Origin: Acidobacteriota bacterium
GTDB lineage: Bacteria; Acidobacteriota; Blastocatellia; RBC074
DNA length: 64,000 nucleotides
Direction: 5' to 3'
Assembly (NCBI GenBank): GCA_018268995.1
Contig: JAFDVL010000038.1
Coordinates: 62,001 to 126,000, forward strand
The notes beneath the pieces are model-generated. The model was not told the origin of the DNA. It did no database searches and was given only the letters and a program-made list of their open reading frames with translations. The position numbers were made by a program, and so were the translations under genes. Of this stretch, positions 26,771 through 34,290 are shown piece after piece (within the stretch, counting starts at the first letter, position 1; each line of letters opens with the position of its first letter).

Positions 26771-27451
26771 TCCGGTTCCTATTGGGACAAAAGGTCTTGC
26801 AACCCAGATCACGCGATGACCGGAAAAGCACGGAAGTGTTAGGTGGTAAGGAGAATTACTCCGCCAGACACGAACAGCCCGTTGTGCCGGAACGACACAA
26901 GAAAAGCACGCCTGTGCTTGGGGAAAGTGGAAGGATGAATCCTTCCCAGATGGTGTCGGAATAGGTGTGCTGTCAGCTAGTCACATGAACTAGCCTTCCT
27001 TGCTTGAACAGGCAAAACCTGACAGATTCAAACCAGTTACATCAAGGATGATTGATAGCACCGGGGGGATCTACCATCGGGGCTTAGGCTGACCACTACT
27101 GCTTTGCTTTTTCGGTTCAAAGTTAGCGAATTGACCTGTCGTCCATCTCATCTCCGCCGTGTCATGTGTTTCGATTGAGAGGAACTCTCCGCCTGCCGAT
27201 TTAAAGCCGGAAAAATCGGCATCTCAGTTTCCACACCTGGCAACGACGTTTCTATCTCAAATTCATTAATCTTTGGTTATCCGCTCACGGCGCACAATAG
27301 CAATAGTTTCCGACGCTGTCAAATCCCTTCCAGCGGTTGCCAGCCTGGCAACAAACTTGCCAGTAGCCGCTCACAGGTGAAGGGTTTTAGAGATAATCCG
27401 GGCCATCAGACCCGTGGAAATGGCCTCCGCTTTTATCCAATCTCACCCCGT
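26771..27451. other. Non-coding leader region of the polysaccharide locus
   Basis: About 680 bp without a convincing gene separate the chain-length gene from the fusion gene end at 27452. It holds a TTGCCA/TGGCAA cluster (27337-27362), a 9-bp hairpin TGCCGATTT/AAATCGGCA at 27194-27221, and a short inverted repeat AAGCAC-N4-GTGCTT near 26903-26918. On the minus strand it would be the promoter and untranslated leader of the 13-gene operon. A structured RNA element is possible but no known riboswitch was recognised. Confidence 0.55.
27337..27362 (-). promoter_or_regulatory. Candidate sigma-54-like promoter or palindromic operator
   Basis: Three half-sites TTGCCA, TGGCAA and TTGCCA lie at 27337, 27346 and 27357. 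On the minus strand TGGCAAG-N4-TTGCC (27362 to 27347) fits the -24/-12 consensus TGGCACG-N4-TTGCW. Because the motif is symmetric it also fits on the plus strand, and it could equally be an operator dyad (GTTGCCA-GCC-TGGCAAC is a perfect dyad). The long distance (about 570 bp) to the first start codon weakens the promoter reading. Confidence 0.35.
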
Positions 27452-30052
27452 TTAGCGGTTGCGGAAATTGGCAAAAAGGATTCGGAGCAAATCCCCTGGA
27501 GAAGTAATTTTTGCGCCGCGCTGGTAATTTTGCCGACCGATTTCAAAAGCGATTTGCCATTGCTGAAAGAGCACCCGGTAAGCGTCGAAAACGCTGTTTT
27601 TCGGATCATAAATGCTCGTCGCTTCTGAGGTCACACCGTTGAGTTCGATGACCTTGAAATCGCGGCCCTGTTGCAGCGCTTCCAGCGACGGCACGCGCAA
27701 ATCAAAGCGTCCAAAATAAAACCCCGCAAAGCGCTGGGCAAGGCGATCTATCGCCGCCTCAAGGGCATCGGTTTTGTAATGCGTGCCATCCAGAAAGATG
27801 GTGCCTTTGGAATGCGCGCCGATTTCGACGAGTTGAATCCGCGTGCCTGCTGCGGGCACATCGTACAACTGCTCGCCTTGCTTGTCGCAGTAAAACTGCC
27901 CCATACAAACAGCCCGTTCATCGTTCAGAATCAATTCTTCCAATGTGCTTTTTCCATCGCCGATCACGACCGGAAATTTCTTTTCGGTGATTGAGAAAAT
28001 CTGTCCGTGCGGCTTGTCTGGGAAGCGGTAATAAAATACGCCGAACTCTGCGCCGACCACATATTCCTGAATAATTGTGTCGTGCGCGAAGGTGCGAAAA
28101 TACTGCTCCAATTCGCTGTCAGCGCGAATCACACGCACATTATTGCCTCGCTCTCCGGCATCGGGCTTGAGGATGATTGGATAGCGAAGTTGCTGGGATT
28201 GTAAAAACTGCTGCGCTTGTGCAATGCGTTCATCAGAATCGGAAGACGCAGGAAGAAGTTGGAAGCGTGGGATAAATTCTTCGGCATCGCGAAAGCCATT
28301 CAGGATTTGCGCTTTCGATTCGCCAACAAAGCCACTGGCCGGAATCGCAGGATTGCACGCAGTGAATAACGTCAGACTCCGATGTTTGAGCGCGAGATAT
28401 GCGAGATAGCAAATAACGGGCGGATAAAATGCCCACATCGGCCAGAATTCCCAGCGCGTCAAGCGCCGCCATTGCCCTAGTACCATGCGCCGCCCGCGCC
28501 ACGTGGATAACCGCAGCAACAGCTTGATAAGCAACAGCAACACAACGCTGACCAGCAACGCTTTCAGCAGAAAATGTTGCTGCCCGAAATACACGCGTTT
28601 GATGAATTCTTCGCCCAGCAAAGCTGACAATCCAACCAGCAACGGCGTCCAGACCGCACACGCAATCGCAAAGTAAATTGTAAACCACCAGAATTTTGTG
28701 TGTAGCAGTCCGGCAGCAAAGTACGTGGGCAAGCGTGCTCCAGGCACAAAGCGGCTGACAAAAATCACTTTGACGCCCTGCCGCGCAAACCACGCCGAGC
28801 TTTTCTCGACGGCCTTTTCACTGACAAACCAATTCAGTGGCGCGCGGGCTACGGCAGGACGGCCAAGGTATCGCCCTGCCAGGTACAGCAACATATCGCC
28901 AATAAAAATGCCGAGAAAACAGGCAATAGTGCCGAATAAAAAACCGACGCGCCCTTGGGCTACCATCACGCCGACGCTGATCGTCGTCAGGTCTTCGGTG
29001 ATGAACGTCGCAACGATGATGAGCAATAACAGCACCATTGCCGCGACGCCCATCGCTTTCGGCAAATGAGCAGGATCAAACGGGAGCGCAGCTTGCGCGA
29101 ATCGTGCAGGCTCAGCATTGGCGCGTGTTTTCGCCTCGCCGCGTTCGACCCGTACCACAAAATTCTGGAGCAGCGGCACCAGCGGCGAATCCTGGCGGAA
29201 GACCATAAAATGATCGCTGTCGAGTAGATACAGTTCGCTTTGCGGCACAAGGCGATAATGTTCGCGGGCGGCTTCGGCAGGGACTAAAAAATCCCGCTCC
29301 CCGTGAATGATTTGCATCGGGCCATCGTAGCGTTGCAGAAACTCGCGCAATGGTCGCTGATCGGAATCGTAAAAATTGCGTGCATATTCCAGACTCAACA
29401 TTCCGCCATCGAAGCGTCCAAAATGCGGCGTTAGCTCGTAGAGTCCCCACAATCCGGCAAGCTGTGCGCCGTGAATCGTGTGATTCAAATGGTATTCGCC
29501 GAGCAACTCCATTTCCTGTACGCCAATCGCCGACAGCATCGTGATCGAAGCGATTCGTTCTGGTGCGATGTCTGCCAGATTCAGCGCCACCCCGCCACCC
29601 ATACTGAAGCCAACAAGGTGTGCATGTTGAATGTGCAATTGATCCAGCAAGGCCAGCACATATCGCGCGTGGGCACGAATGGAATAATCCGGCACATCGC
29701 GTGTCGAAGCGCCAAACCCCGGCAAATCGGGCGCGATCAAGCGATAGTCGCGGGCAAGCACAGGGGCGAGGCGTGCGAAATCGCCGCTCTGCCCCGGACT
29801 GCCGTGCAACAAGATGATCACAGGTTTGTCAGCAGCAGATTGAAACGTTTGATAAGCAAGATTGACAGGCTGATTGATGAGTTGATCTCCGTCAACAGCT
29901 TGCACCACAGCGTGCTGCGTTGGCGTGACCGTTTCAGCACCACGCTGTTGCCAGCGCACCAGATGCGAAGCCAGCAGCAGCAGCACATACCCCACAAGCA
30001 ACCACCACCAACGGCGGCGTGTTTTGCTTCTGGCTGTCGAAGAAGTGGTCAT
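27452..30052 (-). CDS. Three-part fusion: alpha/beta hydrolase + DedA/VTT membrane domain + ATP-grasp ligase
   Basis: An 866-residue protein starting at the ATG at 30052. After an N-terminal membrane helix (about 15-30), residues 65-300 form an alpha/beta hydrolase with HGSPGQSG, catalytic VGFSMGGG (Ser150), GERDFLVP (Asp254) and DSDHFMVF (His281). Residues about 335-515 form a DedA/VTT domain (GDMLLYLAGRYLGR; SRFVPGARLPTYFAAG). Residues 560-850 form an ATP-grasp ligase (NPAIPASGFVGESKAQIL; LKPDAGERGNNVRV; KVIELNGVTSEATSIYD). DedA proteins are membrane-lipid transporters or scramblases; ATP-grasp enzymes join a carboxylate to an amine. Adjacent olsB/olsA-like genes suggest lipid head-group chemistry, which is inference. 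Confidence 0.85.
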   Translation of the reverse strand: MTTSSTARSKTRRRWWWLLVGYVLLLLASHLVRWQQRGAETVTPTQHAVVQAVDGDQLINQPVNLAYQTFQSAADKPVIILLHGSPGQSGDFARLAPVLARDYRLIAPDLPGFGASTRDVPDYSIRAHARYVLALLDQLHIQHAHLVGFSMGGGVALNLADIAPERIASITMLSAIGVQEMELLGEYHLNHTIHGAQLAGLWGLYELTPHFGRFDGGMLSLEYARNFYDSDQRPLREFLQRYDGPMQIIHGERDFLVPAEAAREHYRLVPQSELYLLDSDHFMVFRQDSPLVPLLQNFVVRVERGEAKTRANAEPARFAQAALPFDPAHLPKAMGVAAMVLLLLIIVATFITEDLTTISVGVMVAQGRVGFLFGTIACFLGIFIGDMLLYLAGRYLGRPAVARAPLNWFVSEKAVEKSSAWFARQGVKVIFVSRFVPGARLPTYFAAGLLHTKFWWFTIYFAIACAVWTPLLVGLSALLGEEFIKRVYFGQQHFLLKALLVSVVLLLLIKLLLRLSTWRGRRMVLGQWRRLTRWEFWPMWAFYPPVICYLAYLALKHRSLTLFTACNPAIPASGFVGESKAQILNGFRDAEEFIPRFQLLPASSDSDERIAQAQQFLQSQQLRYPIILKPDAGERGNNVRVIRADSELEQYFRTFAHDTIIQEYVVGAEFGVFYYRFPDKPHGQIFSITEKKFPVVIGDGKSTLEELILNDERAVCMGQFYCDKQGEQLYDVPAAGTRIQLVEIGAHSKGTIFLDGTHYKTDALEAAIDRLAQRFAGFYFGRFDLRVPSLEALQQGRDFKVIELNGVTSEATSIYDPKNSVFDAYRVLFQQWQIAFEIGRQNYQRGAKITSPGDLLRILFANFRNR

Positions 30053-30077
30053 CGGCGGGGATGATAATGAATCTGAC

Positions 30078-30653
30078 CTACAACACAACAGATAAACGCG
30101 GCTGTCGTTGCCGCAACACACCGAACAGATTGCGTTCCCTGCGATGGGCAAGGGTGGCAGGGGCAACGCCGATCTCTTCGTCCGGCGCAAAACCTTGCAG
30201 CCGCAACATCACGGCAACCAATGCCTGATGATGCACCAAATGGCTGAGTAAAAATTGTAATTCGCGGCGCAACGAAGACGTGCTCCAATAGGGCGAATCC
30301 TGCTTTACCCACAGCATCGCCTGCTCTTCTGTCAGCGATAGCTTCCAGAGCATTTCTGTTGTCATCGTGATGCGTTCAATTGCATGCGTGCGCTGTTGCT
30401 CGGTCAGTTCGTCGCGTTCGCGCTGGTCATAATCCACTTTTCCATTTTTGACGCCCAGCAAAAAGCACTGATAAAAGTCGAGGCAATGTCGTAACTGTGC
30501 GCCGATGCTGCTGGTGAAAGTCGGCGAATCTATCTTGGTATACAGACGGTCATCCATTCGTTCGAGCAGTTTTTGCGCCTCGCGCAGCACTTTGATGTTT
30601 TCGGCAATCAGGATTTCAGTGGAAGGATTGATGGTTGCGTCTGTGGATTGCAT
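30078..30653 (-). CDS. DinB-family protein
   Basis: A 191-residue four-helix-bundle protein of the DinB/YfiT superfamily. The metal-binding His residues appear in SIGAQLRHCLDFYQCFL and in LLSHLVHHQALVAVML, the spacing usual for the family; the third ligand is presumably in the same late helix. Members often use thiol cofactors or act as metal-dependent hydrolases or transferases, but most are uncharacterised. It begins 45 bp after the acyltransferase gene and ends 25 bp before the fusion gene, so all lie in one minus-strand transcript. Confidence 0.82.
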   Translation of the reverse strand: MQSTDATINPSTEILIAENIKVLREAQKLLERMDDRLYTKIDSPTFTSSIGAQLRHCLDFYQCFLLGVKNGKVDYDQRERDELTEQQRTHAIERITMTTEMLWKLSLTEEQAMLWVKQDSPYWSTSSLRRELQFLLSHLVHHQALVAVMLRLQGFAPDEEIGVAPATLAHRRERNLFGVLRQRQPRLSVVL

Positions 30654-30698
30654 TCGACCTCCAGTTTGGTGCGATACGCCGAGCAGTAGCGAGTTTGG

Positions 30699-31508
30699 TC
30701 AATTTACCAAGTTCCACCCGCTTGCCACCGCGCGCGGTACTGTATCGGGTTCCGTTGATGGCATAAAAATTGTTGTGACCGCTTCGTGTAGCCGTTTCGC
30801 TAATTCCTTACGATCTGTTCCCTGCAAAGTTTCCTCGCCAAACGTCAGGGTCGCTTCAATTGCGGACAAGCGAAAGATGCCCAGCAGATGCGGCATCAAC
30901 GTCATCTTCCCCCACCAACACACCGACAAATGCGCGGGCACGTCCCCCGGCGGTGTGCGATAGCTGATGCTGGCATAGGCCACGGGAAAGTTCCCACGAG
31001 CGGCAGGTTCCAGCAAACTGGGCTTGAAGGGCCACACTTCTGTCCCCGCCGTGCTGGTTCCTTCGGGAAAGACCACGATGTTTTGTTGGCTCTGCAAAGT
31101 TTCCACAATCAGGGCATTGACGCGGGGAATATCCGCAGCCCGCGTACGATCAATAAAAATCGTATCCATGCTGCGGCTGAGCAAACCGAACACCGGCCAG
31201 CTTTTAATTTCACGTTTGGCAATGAACACACAATCAAGCTGAGAAGCCAGAACAATGATGTCTATATAGCTCAGATGATTGGACACCAGAAAAAACGGTG
31301 TCGCAGGTACAATCGCGTTCGTGTGAATTTTTATTCCCAGAATCTTCACAATCGTCCTGGCCCAATTGCGAAAAATGAAATTACGCCATTGTCGTTTGGG
31401 TCGGAGGAAGAAATACACAAAGGGTGCAAAGAGCAGCCAAAACAAATAGAAGCCAATGGTGGCAAGGGAAAAAGCGATGGCTTTGGTGATGACGGAGAAT
31501 GGTTGCAA
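30699..31508 (-). CDS. 1-acyl-glycerol-3-phosphate/lyso-ornithine-lipid O-acyltransferase (PlsC/OlsA-like)
   Basis: A 269-residue membrane-anchored acyltransferase. An N-terminal hydrophobic segment (AFSLATIGFYLFWLLFAPFV) is followed by the PlsC domain: motif I is VSNHLSYIDIIVLA (H-x4-D), motif II is near DTIFIDRTRA, motif III is VFPEGTST and motif IV is FPVAYASISYR. It transfers an acyl chain from acyl-ACP or acyl-CoA to a lyso-lipid hydroxyl. Because an OlsB-like N-acyltransferase gene lies directly upstream, an OlsA role making ornithine lipid is likely. The frame opens with a TTG at 31508; no ATG with better context is available before motif I. Confidence 0.87.
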   Translation of the reverse strand: MQPFSVITKAIAFSLATIGFYLFWLLFAPFVYFFLRPKRQWRNFIFRNWARTIVKILGIKIHTNAIVPATPFFLVSNHLSYIDIIVLASQLDCVFIAKREIKSWPVFGLLSRSMDTIFIDRTRAADIPRVNALIVETLQSQQNIVVFPEGTSTAGTEVWPFKPSLLEPAARGNFPVAYASISYRTPPGDVPAHLSVCWWGKMTLMPHLLGIFRLSAIEATLTFGEETLQGTDRKELAKRLHEAVTTIFMPSTEPDTVPRAVASGWNLVN

Positions 31509-31525
31509 GGCTACGCCTCCTGAAG

Positions 31526-31652
31526 ACGCGAAGCGCCTGGGAGCGCAAGCGTCCCGCTTGCTAAAGCTTGCGAAAGGAATTCGTTCCCAAGCGAAGTTTT
31601 TTTTACAAAAGCCTGAGCAAGCGGGACGCTTGCGCTCCCAGGCGCTTCGCGT
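31526..31652. repeat. Paired palindromic intergenic repeat, perfect 37-nt arms
   Basis: Arms 31526-31562 and 31616-31652 are perfect reverse complements over 37 nt; the spacer is 53 nt and contains an A/T run. The outer edge ACGCGAAGCGCCTGGGAGCGCA matches the elements at 2331 and 9690, while the inner part differs (AAGCGTCCCGCTTG instead of AGGCATCCTTGCCTG) with matching changes in the opposite arm. It separates the olsB-like and olsA-like genes. Confidence 0.92.
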
Positions 31653-31661
31653 TTCTCACGA

Positions 31662-32465
31662 CTAAAATTGGAAAAACATCTGGTACGCAGCTGGACTGAG
31701 TTGCTGACAATCCAGAATTACAAAGTAATCAATCGTTTTGAATTGGCGATCCATCGTCGGGGGCGAACAAACTTTCGCCCCGAAGCGCAAATAGGTGCGA
31801 AACAGTTTCGGGATTTTCGCGATGGGCAGCGGCAGATCGTCATCTTCGATGTCGCATTCAAAGCCAGGCTGTGGCGGAACCAACCAATCCCCGTGAACGT
31901 GTCCGCTGAGCAGCAATTGATTCATCACGTCCCAGCCTTCATTCGCATCCTGACTCGTTAACGAACAGCACCCAAACAAATAGCGTTTGCGCGTTTGCAG
32001 TGTGTATGCCGCGATGCCTTTCCACAGCAAAAACAACACGCTCGAATGCCGATGCGCGGGCGCAATGCAGGCGCGGCCAAGCTCCAGCGAATTCAAAACA
32101 ACATCATTCGGCAGATGCGAAAGATCAAATTCGCCTGCGGAGTAAAAACCATTCCCAGCACTCGCCATTTCATTTGTTTGTATGCGGTACGTTCCAATGA
32201 CATTGCCTGCCTCCGTGTCTTCGACCATCAAGTGATGGCATTGCGCGTCAAATTCGTCGCGGTCGCGCCCCGTCAAAAACGACGACTGCAACCCTTCGCC
32301 GAGTTCCAGATTGAAAACCTCAAAACGCAACTTCAGCGCGGCATCCAAATCCAGCGCAGTTTGCGCAAACCGCAATAAATATCGGCCTTCGCGCAATTCC
32401 AGTTTGGGAGTGCGCGTAGCGGAAGGGGCGGCAGTGAACAATTGCAAGGTTTCCATCAGCGTCAT
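31662..32465 (-). CDS. GNAT-type N-acyltransferase (OlsB/hemolysin-like)
   Basis: A 267-residue protein beginning MTLMETLQLFTAAPSATRTP. The acyltransferase core reads LRFAQTALDLDAALKLRFEVF, HHLMVEDTEAGNVIGTYRI and LNSLELGRACIAPAHRHSSV, matching the OlsB/acyl-homoserine-lactone-synthase-like GNAT branch, with LFGCCSLTSQDANEGWDVM later. OlsB attaches a 3-hydroxy fatty acid to the alpha-amine of ornithine, giving lyso-ornithine lipid. The following PlsC-like gene would complete ornithine lipid synthesis. The ATG at 32465 is chosen. Other lipoamino-acid products are possible. Confidence 0.83.
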   Translation of the reverse strand: MTLMETLQLFTAAPSATRTPKLELREGRYLLRFAQTALDLDAALKLRFEVFNLELGEGLQSSFLTGRDRDEFDAQCHHLMVEDTEAGNVIGTYRIQTNEMASAGNGFYSAGEFDLSHLPNDVVLNSLELGRACIAPAHRHSSVLFLLWKGIAAYTLQTRKRYLFGCCSLTSQDANEGWDVMNQLLLSGHVHGDWLVPPQPGFECDIEDDDLPLPIAKIPKLFRTYLRFGAKVCSPPTMDRQFKTIDYFVILDCQQLSPAAYQMFFQF

Positions 32466-32570
32466 ACGGGTCTCCTTTACGCTGCTTATATCTCTTGGCG
32501 GCAGGCGTTTATTCCCCATTCGTCGAGGGAATAAATTGGCGAGCGTGCGGATTATACCGCCGAGAGTTGG

Positions 32571-32647
32571 AATGTACGACAGGCAGCCTGCCTGTCACGG
32601 ATTTTACGTTTTCCAAACGCTGACAGGCGGGCCGCCTGTCGTACATT
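32571..32647. repeat. Paired palindromic repeat (ACAGGC type)
   Basis: Arms 32571-32597 and 32621-32647 are reverse complements over 27 nt with two mismatches; each arm is itself a near-palindrome (GACAGGCAGCCTGCCTGTC versus GACAGGCGGGCCGCCTGTC). A single related half is seen near 38131-38147. It lies in the divergent promoter gap between olsB-like and the GMC oxidoreductase. Confidence 0.85.
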
Positions 32648-32666
32648 TTTTGAGGAGTTACCCCCA

Positions 32667-34232
32667 ATGCAAAACCACTATGACGTCATCATCATCGGCA
32701 CGGGCGCAGGCGGCGGCACGCTGGCGCACAAACTGGCACCATCAGGCAAAAAGATTTTATTGCTGGAACGTGGCGGTTTTGTCCCGCGCGAAAAAGACAA
32801 TTGGGAATCACGCGCCGTCAATGTCGAAGGCAAATACAACACGAAAGAAGTCTGGCACGACAAGAACGGCAAACCGCTGCATCCGCACACGAATTATTAC
32901 GTCGGCGGCAATACAAAGTTCTATGGTGCGGCGTTGTTTCGGTTCCGTGAACGCGATTTCGGCGAACTGCGCCACTACGACGGCATCTCGCCTGCGTGGC
33001 CGATTTCGTATCAGGACTTAGAGCCGTATTACACCGAAGCCGAACAGATGTATCACGTCCACGGTACGCGCGGTGAAGACCCGACTGAGCCGTGGGCCAG
33101 CGCGCCGTACCCGCATCCAGCCGTCAGCCACGAACCACGTATGCAGCATCTGAGCGAAGATTTTGCGCGGCAAGGCTGCCAGCCGTTTCACGTGCCGCTT
33201 GGCATTCTGCTGAAAGAAAATAACCCGCGTAGTAAGTGCATTCGCTGTGCGACGTGTGATGGTTATCCGTGCCTTATCAACGCCAAGTCGGATGCGCATA
33301 CCTGTGCGGTCGAACCAGCGCTAGAATATCCAAACGTGACGCTGTTCACGAATGCCAAAGTCGTGAAGTTGGAAACGAGCGCATCAGGCCGCGAAGTCAG
33401 CAAAGTCTGTGTCGAACGCGATGGCTCATATGAAGTGTATTCAGCAAATGTCGTTGTTGTTTCGGCAGGCGCAATTAACTCAGCAGCATTGCTCTTGAAA
33501 TCTGTGAATGACAAGCATCCGAACGGGCTGGCAAATGCAAGCGATGTCGTCGGGCGACATTACATGGGGCACGTAAATTCAGTGATGCTGGCGGTGTCGA
33601 AATGCCCAAATCCGACGGTGTTTCAGAAGACGCTGGCACTGAATGATTTTTATTTCGGCTCGCCCGAATGGGACTTTCCGATGGGGCATATCTCATTCGT
33701 TGGCAAACTCGACGGCGTGGCGTTGTCTGCCGGAGCGCCTGCGATTGCGCCGGGCTTTACGCTGGATTTGATGGCAAAGCATTCGCTCGATTTTTGGCTC
33801 ACGTCCGAAGACTTGCCCGATCCGAGCAATCGCGTGACACTGGATCGTGACGGCAATATTGTTTTGTCGTACACACCGAACAACGTCGCCGCCCACCAAC
33901 GCTTGCAAGCCAAGCTGCAAAGCCTGATGAAGCAGCAAACCAAATGCGAAATGCACGGACACGACTGTCATCAGGGCTTGTTCGCGCGCAATTTATTTTT
34001 GGCCGAACGTATTCCGCTTGCGGGCGTAGCGCATCAAAACGGCACGATTCGCTTCGGCCATGATCCGAAAACCTCCGCGCTCGACGCCAATTGCAAAGCG
34101 CATGACGTGGACAATTTGTATGTCGTGGATGGCAGCTTTTTCTGTTCAAGCGCGGCGGTGAATCCGGCGTTGACGATTATGGCCAATGCGCTGCGTGTGG
34201 GCGATCATTTGTTGGAACGTTTGGGAGGCTGA
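32667..34232 (+). CDS. GMC family oxidoreductase
   Basis: A 521-residue FAD enzyme of the glucose-methanol-choline family. The N-terminal dinucleotide fold is YDVIIIGTGAGGGTLAHKLA followed by KILLLERGG, with HTNYYVGGNTKFYGAALFRF as the FAD-contact loop. A CIRCATCDGYPC segment (about residues 191-202) gives a Cys-rich patch uncommon in classic choline dehydrogenases. The C-terminus carries NLYVVDGSFFCSSAAVNPAL, with the usual active-site pair region. Substrate is an alcohol or sugar of unknown identity. A ribosome site TTGAGGAG lies just upstream. It is convergent with the metalloprotease gene. Confidence 0.9.
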   Translation: MQNHYDVIIIGTGAGGGTLAHKLAPSGKKILLLERGGFVPREKDNWESRAVNVEGKYNTKEVWHDKNGKPLHPHTNYYVGGNTKFYGAALFRFRERDFGELRHYDGISPAWPISYQDLEPYYTEAEQMYHVHGTRGEDPTEPWASAPYPHPAVSHEPRMQHLSEDFARQGCQPFHVPLGILLKENNPRSKCIRCATCDGYPCLINAKSDAHTCAVEPALEYPNVTLFTNAKVVKLETSASGREVSKVCVERDGSYEVYSANVVVVSAGAINSAALLLKSVNDKHPNGLANASDVVGRHYMGHVNSVMLAVSKCPNPTVFQKTLALNDFYFGSPEWDFPMGHISFVGKLDGVALSAGAPAIAPGFTLDLMAKHSLDFWLTSEDLPDPSNRVTLDRDGNIVLSYTPNNVAAHQRLQAKLQSLMKQQTKCEMHGHDCHQGLFARNLFLAERIPLAGVAHQNGTIRFGHDPKTSALDANCKAHDVDNLYVVDGSFFCSSAAVNPALTIMANALRVGDHLLERLGG

Positions 34233-34240
34233 GCTGAGCG

Positions 34241-34277
34241 CAAAAAATGGGGTGCAGGTATCGCGCCTGCACCCCAT
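34241..34277 (-). terminator. Intrinsic terminator between convergent genes
   Basis: A 12-bp perfect stem ATGGGGTGCAGG (34247-34258) / CCTGCACCCCAT (34266-34277) with a 7-nt loop. On the minus strand the hairpin is followed by TTTTTTG, as expected for a rho-independent terminator of the metalloprotease gene that ends 13 bp away. It may also slow plus-strand transcription from the GMC gene, but that side lacks a U-run. Confidence 0.8.
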
Positions 34278-34290
34278 CAGTCATCGCATC

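Noticed and set aside
26740..26964. A 74-codon plus-strand frame at the start of the polysaccharide leader
   Set aside because: It overlaps the chain-length gene start on the opposite strand and has no recognisable domain or ribosome site.
27061..27140. A c-di-GMP (GEMM) riboswitch in the polysaccharide leader
   Set aside because: A GCAAAGC...GCCTAAG stretch on the minus strand looked suggestive, but the partner helix with the conserved CACGCACAGGGCAAACC-like part is missing.
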